From contig SYIB01000094.1 in assembly GCA_005798965.1 (NCBI GenBank), positions 1 through 5,119 of the forward strand: a stretch of 5,119 bases of DNA, written 5' to 3'. The first letter of the stretch is position 1. The number at the start of each line of letters is the position of its first letter. Shown one piece after another: positions 1 to 5,119 of this stretch. The translations under genes were made by a program, and so were the position numbers. Source of the DNA: Planctomycetia bacterium (GTDB lineage: Bacteria; Planctomycetota; Phycisphaerae; Phycisphaerales; SM1A02). The notes beneath the pieces are model-generated. The model saw only the letters and a list, made by a program, of their open reading frames with translations. It was not told the origin of the DNA and searched no databases.

Positions 1-160
1 CATCCAGCCGGAGCCCAGCCTTGCGGCTCTCGGCGTCGGGCCCATGGCAGTTGAAGCACCGCGCTGCCAGGATCGGCCGGACGTCACGGTTGAAGTCGAT
101 GGTGCGATCACCTGCGCCCCCGGCAGCCGTGACGAGCAACGTGACGATCGCCGGGACCAT
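1..160 (-). CDS. PSCyt1/DUF1549-type planctomycete cytochrome c protein, N-terminal part
   Basis: This is the first 53 codons of a gene that runs off the left edge. Read from an ATG at 158-160, the protein has a short hydrophobic leader ([15 protein letters not shown]), then [11 protein letters not shown] at residues 21-31, a haem c-binding CxxCH motif (CFNCH, residues 35-39), GPD, and RKAGLRLD at 46-53. This order is the hallmark N-terminus of the planctomycete PSCyt1 domain, which in known members is followed by DUF1549 and DUF1553. Family knowledge puts these proteins outside the cytoplasmic membrane with a covalently bound haem; their reaction is not established. An in-frame GTG at 250 would add an Arg/His-rich 30-residue stretch that does not look like a leader, so I prefer the ATG, although no Shine-Dalgarno precedes it. 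The identity is secure, but the downstream domains lie outside the window. Confidence 0.88.
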   Translation of the reverse strand, partial: MVPAIVTLLVTAAGGAGDRTIDFNRDVRPILAARCFNCHGPDAESRKAGLRLD

Positions 161-219
161 GCCGCAAGTAGAGCCCGGACGCGGCGCGCAGGCAAGCGGC
201 CGGTGGAAGTTCTTGCGAT

Positions 220-237
220 GCCGCGAGAAAGCGCGGC
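220..237. other. Perfect 6-bp inverted repeat with 6-nt loop
   Basis: GCCGCG (220-225) and CGCGGC (232-237) are exact reverse complements around the loop AGAAAG. The hairpin lies between the WD40-like remnant and the cytochrome gene, about 60 bases upstream of the cytochrome ATG on the minus strand. No T-run follows on either strand, so it is not a classic intrinsic terminator. It could be a leader structure or chance in GC-rich DNA. Confidence 0.3.
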
Positions 238-303
238 GATGCCCCGTCACCAGGGCGCGCGGCGACGGCCGCAACCCAACGACCGCAACGGCACGGTCTG
301 TGG

Positions 304-558
304 CTAGCGGACTCGATGCCACCCGTCGCGATCGATCGCGTGGATGCCATCAGGGTCGAGCCAGAGCTGTGCGATCGGACTCGTTGCACATCGGACCCGC
401 AGCACGTCACGCAGGGTCGGTGACTCGAAGAGGACGAGCGAGCCATCGACCGAGCCCACGACGATCCGTGCACCATCTTCAGTGATCGCCGAGGCTGGCA
501 CGCTCTGCGTGAATGGCTTCGTCGTGCACTCGATCTCGCGCAACTTGGGTTCCAACAC
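304..558 (-). pseudogene. C-terminal remnant of a WD40/beta-propeller protein
   Basis: The frame encodes 84 residues from a GTG at 558 to a TAG at 304. Residues from about 23 onward read like one and a half WD40 blades: SAITEDGARIVVGS, DGSLVLFE, TLRDVLRVR, then [12 protein letters not shown] and IHAIDRDG. This matches the usual pattern of SPDG, hydrophobic strand, GS-DG-hydrophobic, then a conserved turn. A propeller needs several blades, so this cannot be a whole protein. The frame stays open upstream to a TAG at 664-666, but no ATG, GTG or TTG occurs there other than the GTG at 558. Upstream of about 500-550 the opposite strand codes better (ECF sigma remnant), so the 5' end is probably lost. 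In planctomycetes such repeats often form the C-terminus of Ser/Thr kinases or free-standing propellers. An expressed small protein cannot be excluded. Confidence 0.5.
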
Positions 559-717
559 ACAACTTTCCCCGACCCCGATACCTTCCTCCTCGAGTCGCTC
601 GACCGGCTCGATGGCCTCGCACCTCGTGCAGCGTGCGTGGCATGGCTGCGCTTCGTCGGTGGCCTAGAACTCAACGAAGCCACCCGGACGATCTCGCCCG
701 ACCTGCCGGAAATCTGA
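505..717 (+). pseudogene. ECF-type RNA polymerase sigma factor, region-4 remnant
   Basis: This frame is open from 424 to a TGA at 715-717 and contains no ATG, GTG or TTG near its beginning; the coordinates start at an in-frame CTG. From about 583 the product reads LLESLDRLDGLAPRAA, then LRFVGGLELNEATRTISP. This follows the sigma region 4 pattern of planctomycete ECF factors, in which LDRLAALDPRAA leads into LRFFGGLSVEEAAEVLGVSP, with about half the positions identical. In the family this segment is the helix-turn-helix that contacts the -35 element. The recognition helix and the usual tail after SPRTV are missing because a stop follows ISPDLPEI. Region 2 (core binding, -10 melting) is absent from all upstream plus frames. 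It should therefore be a dead fragment. It is transcribed towards the PhoD-MltA gene. Confidence 0.6.
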
Positions 718-789
718 CTGCAGTCGCCGAATTCGCTTCCCTCACCAGGACGCCGCTTCGCTTGTCGATGAGCGGCAGCATTCCGGGGG

Positions 790-809
790 GCGCCGGTGTG
801 AACCGGCGC
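790..809. terminator. Hairpin between convergent ends, possible bidirectional terminator
   Basis: GCGCCGGT (790-797) and ACCGGCGC (802-809) form a perfect 8-bp stem around the loop GTGA. It begins 15 bases beyond the stop codon of the PhoD-MltA gene and sits in the 107-base gap before the end of the sigma remnant, where two convergent reading frames meet. There is no U-tract on either strand: the minus-strand continuation is a run of C. Intrinsic termination is therefore uncertain, and a 3'-end stabilising structure is an equally good reading. Confidence 0.4.
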
Positions 810-824
810 TCACGACTGCCACAG

Positions 825-3263
825 TCACTCCGCAGCAATGCGGAACACGCGCATCCGGGCATGTACGCGGCCCGCAGCGGCCAGCGCTTCATCGCCCGCG
901 CCCAGATAGAGATCGACCCGCCCCACGCCCTTGATCGCGCCACCGCAATCGGCGGCGTAGACGATGCGCGGCATCGCCAGATCGGCAGAAAGCCCCGGCT
1001 GTCCCGGTTCCGGGACCAAGAGCAGCAGGCTTCCGATGGGAATCACGCTCGCATCGACTGCAACCGCTTGATCGGCCAGCAACGTCAACCCGAACGGCGA
1101 CTGCGGCCAACGGTCGCACGGGACTTCGCGCCACCAGACAAACCGTTCGTTGCGATCGCATGCCGCACGCACGGTCGCAGGATCGCGTTGCCACAGCACT
1201 CGCAGGCCATCCAGCGTGGCCGCCCGCGGATCGAGCGCGCCATCCGCCACGAGCAGCTTCGCCAGGCTGGAGTACTCCCGCTCATTGGTGCCATCATGCA
1301 CCAGGCAGCGCACCGAGCCGTCGGCACGCTCCATCTGCACGCTGCCGTTCACGGCCGCGAGGTAGACGCTGAACTCATCTTGACCATGCACGATCACCGA
1401 ATGAGCGCCCGGGTCCTTCGCCGCCGCCGCCAGCCACTGCGCCCGCGTCGGACCCTGCCCACCTGCAGGCAGCCACGTCGGCCGGGCGAAGAACGCCGTA
1501 CGTGCATCACCGCTGGCTGACTCGCGCAAGCGCGGCGAGGCATACGCCGTCACGAGCGCCGGCTCGGCATCGATCGGCTGGAGCAACAGCCTTGAGTGGG
1601 ATGCATCGGTTCCGCCAACGAGTGCGTGAAGCACCTCGATCGTCGGGACCGACGGAGCTCGTGAGCCAGCGAGGGATCCCGCAGCCGGCGCAGGCCGCTC
1701 ACCATCCATGAGCCACGGTTCCAGCGTGCGGCGCATGCGATGCAGCATGGCCCGGTCAGCGCTGGCTGTGGCGAGCGCTGCGCGGGGATCGGGCTCCACG
1801 GCCACCGGCTCGCCCCACGGCACGCGCATGAGTTCCCGATCGAGGAAGACCACACCGGCCTTGTCGACGAACTTCACGCTGAGGGCGGCCGAGCCTCCAT
1901 CGAGCCGCGCCGTGAGCAGCGACATCATGTTCGGATGTGGGAAGTGTTCCTTCACCCAGTCGCTGCGCGACCAGAGACTCGAATCGTGCACACCAGCATG
2001 CATGGGGCTCGACACGATCTCCCAGAGGTCACGACCGGCCGTTGCCGCCGTCGGATGCAGGAGCAAGCGACTGGTGTGCACATCACCGCTCACGAGCACC
2101 ACGCCCCCGGGGACATCGCGTACGAGCCGCATCAGCCGTGCGTACTCCTCGGGGTACATGCCCCAGTAGTCGGTCTTGAGCGGGCGCACCGAACTGTTGA
2201 AGACCATGCTGCTCACGATGATCTTGATGGGTGCGGTCGATGCCGAAAGCCCATCACGCAGCCAGGCCCACTGCGCTTGCCCCAGCAGTGTCCATCCGCC
2301 AGCCGTGGTCGCATCTGCAGAACCAACCATGACTGGATCCACGGCATCGGCAGCCGTGCAGCGCGCCGTCCGCGCAAACCAGCGCGTGTCGAGCAGGAAG
2401 ACCTCCATGGGCCCCAGGCGCAAGCGGTGGTACACGCCTTCCGTGCCCGTGCCGAAGGATGCATTCGCGTGCCACTCGCGAAACGCCTGCAGACTGCGTT
2501 CCTTCCCCTTGAGTCGACCGTCGGTGTCGTTGAGCCCGAAGTCATGGTCATCCCAGACCGCCGCAAGCGGCGTGGACGACAGCCACTCGGCCATGCCCGG
2601 CTGACCGAGGAACTCGCCGTAGCGCTTGCGCTGCCGCGCCAGATCCGTGGTGTCGATGTACGGCGTGTCCCCGATGAAGGCGACCGCATCTGGATGCAGT
2701 GCGGCGATCGTGCACAGGAGCTTCTGCGTGCCCTCCTTCTCATCGGCGCAGCTGCCGATGGCCAGGGTGGCCGATGGCGCATCCACCGCGAGCATGCTGA
2801 TCGTGCCATCGAAGCCATCGGCGTCGCGTGATGTGCCGCTCATCACGCCAGTGATGCGATATCGATGCTTGGTCCCCGGTGCGAGATCCCGAACCGACCA
2901 CACCAGCGTGCGCGGGGTCCGACGCTCGGCAACGGTGGCAGGAAGTCGCTGCTCGATCGTGGTGCCCGGTGCATCGAGGACCTCCAGCGCGACGTGCTCA
3001 CCGGGTTCGCCATCCAAGCGCACCCAGACCTGCATGCCGCGGGCGTCGAGTTCCCCAAGGATCGGTCCGTGCGTGATGCGCGTGGCCAGTCGACCGGGTC
3101 GGTCGATCGCTTCATCGCCCACGGAGTGACCGAGCGGGACAGGCGAACCACGGGGTGCATCCGCGCACGCGGTGAGGCAGGCCACGCAGGCAGCGCAGGC
3201 GAGCATGCGGATGGCGGCGCGTGTGGTCCGGGGCAGGCTGCTTGGCATGGGTGCATTGAACAC
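825..3263 (-). CDS. Lipoprotein with PhoD-like phosphatase domain fused to MltA-type lytic transglycosylase domain
   Basis: The product is 812 residues from a GTG at 3263. An in-frame ATG at 3248 (residue 6) gives a tidier signal peptide and is at least as likely; neither has a clear Shine-Dalgarno. The signal ends in the lipobox LTAC (Cys33), and there is no twin arginine. Residues about 62-160 match the PhoD N-terminal beta domain (GPILGELDARGMQVWVRL). The metallophosphatase core follows: GSC (Cys172), GDTPYID (Asp199, Tyr202), WDDHDF (237-242), LDTRWF (291-296), LLGQAQWAWL (326-335) and SGDVH (392-396). After a linker of about 85 residues (480-565), residues 568-812 follow MltA: VTAY, GPTRAQW, GSVQMERADGS, DGTNEREYSSLAKLL, NERFVWWREV, then the 3D domain with Asp737 (AVDASVIPIGS), Asp772 (DCGGAIKG) and Asp784 (RVDLYLG). 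MltA enzymes cleave the MurNAc-GlcNAc bond of peptidoglycan to 1,6-anhydro products; PhoD enzymes hydrolyse phosphoesters. Both active sites look intact. A lipid-anchored, periplasm-facing envelope enzyme is inferred. Confidence 0.87.
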   Translation of the reverse strand: MFNAPMPSSLPRTTRAAIRMLACAACVACLTACADAPRGSPVPLGHSVGDEAIDRPGRLATRITHGPILGELDARGMQVWVRLDGEPGEHVALEVLDAPGTTIEQRLPATVAERRTPRTLVWSVRDLAPGTKHRYRITGVMSGTSRDADGFDGTISMLAVDAPSATLAIGSCADEKEGTQKLLCTIAALHPDAVAFIGDTPYIDTTDLARQRKRYGEFLGQPGMAEWLSSTPLAAVWDDHDFGLNDTDGRLKGKERSLQAFREWHANASFGTGTEGVYHRLRLGPMEVFLLDTRWFARTARCTAADAVDPVMVGSADATTAGGWTLLGQAQWAWLRDGLSASTAPIKIIVSSMVFNSSVRPLKTDYWGMYPEEYARLMRLVRDVPGGVVLVSGDVHTSRLLLHPTAATAGRDLWEIVSSPMHAGVHDSSLWSRSDWVKEHFPHPNMMSLLTARLDGGSAALSVKFVDKAGVVFLDRELMRVPWGEPVAVEPDPRAALATASADRAMLHRMRRTLEPWLMDGERPAPAAGSLAGSRAPSVPTIEVLHALVGGTDASHSRLLLQPIDAEPALVTAYASPRLRESASGDARTAFFARPTWLPAGGQGPTRAQWLAAAAKDPGAHSVIVHGQDEFSVYLAAVNGSVQMERADGSVRCLVHDGTNEREYSSLAKLLVADGALDPRAATLDGLRVLWQRDPATVRAACDRNERFVWWREVPCDRWPQSPFGLTLLADQAVAVDASVIPIGSLLLLVPEPGQPGLSADLAMPRIVYAADCGGAIKGVGRVDLYLGAGDEALAAAGRVHARMRVFRIAAE

Positions 3264-3319
3264 CAGTGGGCTTCATCATGTGAAGTCGGTAGCGCGTCTC
3301 CCCGCGCTAGCCTGCACCC
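3264..3319. promoter_or_regulatory. Shared divergent intergenic region with 7-bp hairpin
   Basis: Only 56 bases separate the start codons of the PhoD-MltA gene (minus) and the small phosphoesterase (plus), so promoter elements for both must lie here or inside the neighbouring coding sequence. TAGCGCG (3290-3296) and CGCGCTA (3303-3309) form a 7-bp stem around a 6-nt loop, ending 10 bases before the plus-strand ATG. It therefore occupies the place where a Shine-Dalgarno would be expected, and none is visible. A smaller inverted repeat, CTTCA/TGAAG (3271-3285), lies next to it and could be an operator half-site pair. I cannot identify -10 or -35 boxes with confidence. Confidence 0.35.
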
Positions 3320-3907
3320 ATGGCCAAGACGATCTGGGTGACCAGCGATACGCACTTCTGGCATGAAGAAGCCCTCGCGCTCTACAAGCGCGAGTTCGGC
3401 AGCGTGGAGGAGATGAACGACACGCTGATCGACTGGATCAACGCCACCGTGGGCCATGGCGACGAACTCTGGCACCTCGGGGACTTCGTGGCCGGGCTCC
3501 CTTGGAAGAAGCAGCCGCGCAAGGCCGTGAAGCTCGCGCGCCAGTGCCGTGAGAGGATCCGCTGCTCGACCGTGCATCTGGTGCGCGGCAATCACGATCC
3601 GCGGCTGCCGGGCTTCGAAAGGCTGTTTGATTCAGTGCACGACATCGCCAGCTGGAAGGGCTGGAAACGTGGCGAGCACCGCGTCGTGCTCTGCCACTAC
3701 CCGATGCTCGCGTGGCAAGGTCGCTGGAACGGCGCCCTGCACCTGCACGGCCACCTGCACGGGGGCCTGCCGAGCCAGAGCCGCTCCGCCGACGTTGGCG
3801 TGGACTGCCACCGCGACCGGCCCGTGGCCATGGACTCGATGCTCGCTCGCTGCGCACGGCAGCCGATCCAGCAGTTGGACGAGTACCAGCGTCCACGCAC
3901 CCGCTAG
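3320..3907 (+). CDS. Calcineurin-like metallophosphoesterase (COG4186-like)
   Basis: This is a 195-residue cytoplasmic protein without signal peptide or membrane segment. It carries the full metallophosphoesterase metal-site set in order: DTH (Asp10, His12) after the first strand TIWVTSDTHF, LGDF (Asp55), GNHD (90-93), LCHYPM (His126) and GHLHG (144-148). The closing segment DVGVDCHRDRPV (158-169) matches the end of the small phosphoesterases grouped as COG4186, whose length of roughly 170-200 residues also fits. Members bind two divalent metals and hydrolyse phosphoesters; the natural substrate of this group is not known to me. No Shine-Dalgarno precedes the ATG and a hairpin lies just upstream. 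The gene is divergent from PhoD-MltA, and its stop lies 4 bases from that of the convergent peptidase gene. The shared fold class with the PhoD domain may be coincidence, since the two subfamilies are distant. Confidence 0.88.
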   Translation: MAKTIWVTSDTHFWHEEALALYKREFGSVEEMNDTLIDWINATVGHGDELWHLGDFVAGLPWKKQPRKAVKLARQCRERIRCSTVHLVRGNHDPRLPGFERLFDSVHDIASWKGWKRGEHRVVLCHYPMLAWQGRWNGALHLHGHLHGGLPSQSRSADVGVDCHRDRPVAMDSMLARCARQPIQQLDEYQRPRTR

Positions 3908-3911
3908 TGCA

Positions 3912-4955
3912 TCACTCGGGATCGGTGCCTGTCGTGCCGCCGACGCCAGGATCAGCTTCTTGCACATCGTCACCGTCCGATGCCTCTTCCGGCGCCGCGC
4001 CCTCGCCCTTCATTCGCCCCTTCCGGCCAGCCTTGCGCGCCTGCTCCAGCAGTTCCCATTGCCGCCACGCCTCGCGCACGGCGTCAGCCCACGCAAACGC
4101 CGGACTCGCAGCGGGATCCCAGCCTGCAAGGTGATCCTGGCCCACGCGTGCATCGGCGCGCGTGTACGGCCACGACTGTCCGTAGACCTCCATGCAGAGC
4201 TCCCACACCGTGGGGTCGTGCTCCTTCAGCTCGGTCACCGTGTCGACATGGTTGTGCTGGTTGTCGTTCTCGCGATTGGTGTCGAAGAAGGACTGCGTGG
4301 CCTCGGCCCAGTACTCCATGCGGTTCTCGCGGGCATAGGCCCCCTGCCACAGGCCCTTCTTCATCGCCGCGTCGTAGGCCGCCTCGAGCCGGCGATCGAA
4401 GGTCGGATCGACCGACGACAGGCCCATCTCGTGGATCGCGTGCGCGAACTCATGGATGAAGATGCTCTCGGTGGCGTAGGGATCGCCGGGATACGTGAGC
4501 AGGTTCTCCTCGCCGGCACTCACGGCCGGTCGGTGCGGCGTGGCCCCTAGCCCGCGCGCCCGCATATCCCAGTAGCCCTTGGGTTCAAGGTCGCTGTGCT
4601 CGGGCACGTCGGTCGTGACCTCGGTCACGTCCATGATCGCCACGCGCACCTTGCTCGCGCCCATCGCCCGCGCGATCTCCGGACGGCTGCGCAGCATGCG
4701 GCGCGCGAGCCACACGGCTTCCTGCAGCGCGCGTGGATCGACCTTGGCGCTGGCCACGAACGGCAGGCCTTCCCACACGATGCACTGCTCGTAAAAGGGC
4801 TTGAGGCCAAAACGCTCGCGCACGTCCGCCGGGATCGGACCGGGTGCCTCCACCACGCGGTCCACAAGCGTGCTGCCGGGAACCGATGACCCAGCCGGCC
4901 GGTCATCGGCCAGCGTGAACGAAGCGACGGCGAGCGTGCAGGTCACGCGGAGCAT
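3912..4955 (-). CDS. Exported HEXXH zinc metallopeptidase
   Basis: The product is 347 residues from an ATG at 4955. The N-terminus MLRVTCTLAVASFTLA looks like a short Sec signal with probable cleavage near residue 16, so the enzyme is likely periplasmic or secreted. The catalytic motif is SIFIHEFAHAIHEMG, with zinc ligands His168 and His172 and general base Glu169. About 45 residues downstream, RMEYWAEATQSFFDT supplies the likely third ligand (Glu214 or Glu218), which is gluzincin geometry. HNHVDT (235-239 region) and WPYTRADA follow, consistent with one compact catalytic domain over about residues 30-300. The distal EYWAE arrangement resembles anthrax lethal factor-like peptidases, but I cannot fix the family. 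The last 45 or so residues are a basic stretch followed by an acidic, Gly-rich, probably disordered tail. The substrate is unknown. The gene converges on the phosphoesterase with no room for a terminator and diverges from the Tat lipoprotein gene over 32 bases. Confidence 0.8.
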   Translation of the reverse strand: MLRVTCTLAVASFTLADDRPAGSSVPGSTLVDRVVEAPGPIPADVRERFGLKPFYEQCIVWEGLPFVASAKVDPRALQEAVWLARRMLRSRPEIARAMGASKVRVAIMDVTEVTTDVPEHSDLEPKGYWDMRARGLGATPHRPAVSAGEENLLTYPGDPYATESIFIHEFAHAIHEMGLSSVDPTFDRRLEAAYDAAMKKGLWQGAYARENRMEYWAEATQSFFDTNRENDNQHNHVDTVTELKEHDPTVWELCMEVYGQSWPYTRADARVGQDHLAGWDPAASPAFAWADAVREAWRQWELLEQARKAGRKGRMKGEGAAPEEASDGDDVQEADPGVGGTTGTDPE

Positions 4956-4987
4956 GTCGGTACGGTACAGGTCACAGGAGGCAGTCC
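4956..4987. promoter_or_regulatory. 32-base divergent intergenic gap with strong plus-strand Shine-Dalgarno
   Basis: AGGAGG at 4976-4981 lies 6 bases before the ATG at 4988, an ideal ribosome-binding site that fixes the plus-strand start. The minus-strand peptidase ATG at 4955 has no comparable motif. A direct repeat GGTACGGTAC occupies 4959-4968. At 32 bases the gap cannot hold two full promoters, so at least one must extend into the neighbouring coding sequence, or the peptidase start lies further in. Confidence 0.65.
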
Positions 4988-5119
4988 ATGCAGGTGACGC
5001 GCCGAGGATTCATCACCGTTGCCGCCATCGGATCGCTGGTGCCCTTCATGCCCGGCTGCACGACCGTGCGGCGCCGCGCACGGAGAGCGAAGGCCGAGCC
5101 GCTGCGACTGGCCTGCATC
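4988..5119 (+). CDS. Tat-type lipoprotein, N-terminal part, probably a Gfo/Idh/MocA oxidoreductase
   Basis: Forty-four codons are present before the right edge. The N-terminus MQVTRRGFITV carries a twin-arginine motif (Arg5-Arg6, then Gly-Phe), followed by a hydrophobic stretch and MPGC at residues 21-24, an acceptable though not ideal lipobox because Met sits at -3. A basic stretch (VRRRARRAKAEP) then leads into LRLACI at the window end. In planctomycetes, Tat-exported proteins that begin with a beta strand of the form (K/L)R(L/I)(A/G)CIG just after the signal are typically Gfo/Idh/MocA family NAD(P)-dependent oxidoreductases, with that strand opening the Rossmann fold. The fold itself is cut off, so the enzyme assignment is inference; export and start site are well supported by the motif and the perfect Shine-Dalgarno. 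Confidence 0.7.
   Translation, partial: MQVTRRGFITVAAIGSLVPFMPGCTTVRRRARRAKAEPLRLACI

Noticed and set aside
269..289. Direct repeat CCGCAAC at 269-275 and 283-289
   Set aside because: Two 7-base copies in GC-rich DNA are expected by chance; no third copy or array spacing is seen, so it is not an iteron or CRISPR.
44..307. Open plus-strand frame of 87 codons at the left edge
   Set aside because: It is antisense to the PSCyt1 start; the product is Arg-rich and has no recognisable features.
108..683. Open minus-strand frame of 191 codons over the remnant zone
   Set aside because: Very Ser/Arg-rich with no motif; it overlaps the WD40-like frame and the cytochrome start, which both show family signatures in other frames.
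513..1520. Long open plus-strand frame of 335 codons
   Set aside because: It is mostly antisense to the MltA half of the fusion gene; the product is rich in Arg, His and Pro with no recognisable motif, as expected for a shadow frame in GC-rich DNA.
1740..2831. Long open plus-strand frame of 363 codons
   Set aside because: It is antisense to the PhoD domain, which has complete family motifs on the minus strand; the product has no coherent domain.
2843..3595. Open minus-strand frame of 250 codons crossing the divergent gap
   Set aside because: It is antisense to the phosphoesterase and out of frame with PhoD-MltA; both real genes have full motif sets.
3549..4550. Open plus-strand frame of 333 codons spanning two genes
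   Set aside because: It overlaps the end of the phosphoesterase out of frame and the peptidase in antisense, with Arg- and Cys-rich composition and no motif.
5007..5070. Possibility that the Tat-type N-terminus belongs to a DUF1501 protein paired with PSCyt1 genes
   Set aside because: The segment after the signal (LRLACI) resembles the first strand of a Rossmann fold rather than a DUF1501 start, and the PSCyt1 gene is at the far end of the window on the other strand.

Overview
The window looks like chromosomal DNA from a GC-rich planctomycete. The best lineage marker is at the left edge. The minus strand opens a protein with a short hydrophobic leader, then [19 protein letters not shown] and RKAGLRLD, which is the signature N-terminus of planctomycete PSCyt1 (DUF1549/DUF1553) cytochrome proteins. 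An ECF-type sigma factor fragment beside a WD40 propeller fragment, and a Tat-type lipoprotein start that probably leads into a Gfo/Idh/MocA oxidoreductase, fit the same assignment. The exact genus cannot be read from the sequence.

Layout, left to right: (1) start of a PSCyt1-type c-type cytochrome gene, minus strand, running off the left edge. (2) A zone of about 660 bases without an intact gene, holding a C-terminal WD40-like remnant (minus strand) and, pointing away from it, the region-4 end of an ECF sigma factor (plus strand). (3) A large minus-strand lipoprotein gene (825-3263) joining a PhoD-like phosphodiesterase/phosphatase to a complete MltA-type lytic transglycosylase domain. (4) A divergent plus-strand gene for a small cytoplasmic calcineurin-like phosphoesterase (3320-3907). 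(5) A convergent minus-strand gene for an exported HEXXH zinc metallopeptidase (3912-4955). (6) A divergent plus-strand Tat lipoprotein start (4988 to the edge) with a perfect Shine-Dalgarno.

The intact genes alternate strands with very small gaps (56, 4 and 32 bases), so there is no long operon. A common theme is export and the cell envelope: the PhoD-MltA lipoprotein, the metallopeptidase, the cytochrome protein and the Tat lipoprotein all carry export signals. The most interesting object is the PhoD-MltA fusion, which puts a phosphoester hydrolase and a peptidoglycan-cleaving enzyme on one lipid-anchored chain. The second is the pair of gutted, back-to-back regulatory gene remnants at 304-717. 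I saw no tRNA, rRNA, CRISPR array, insertion sequence or phage gene.
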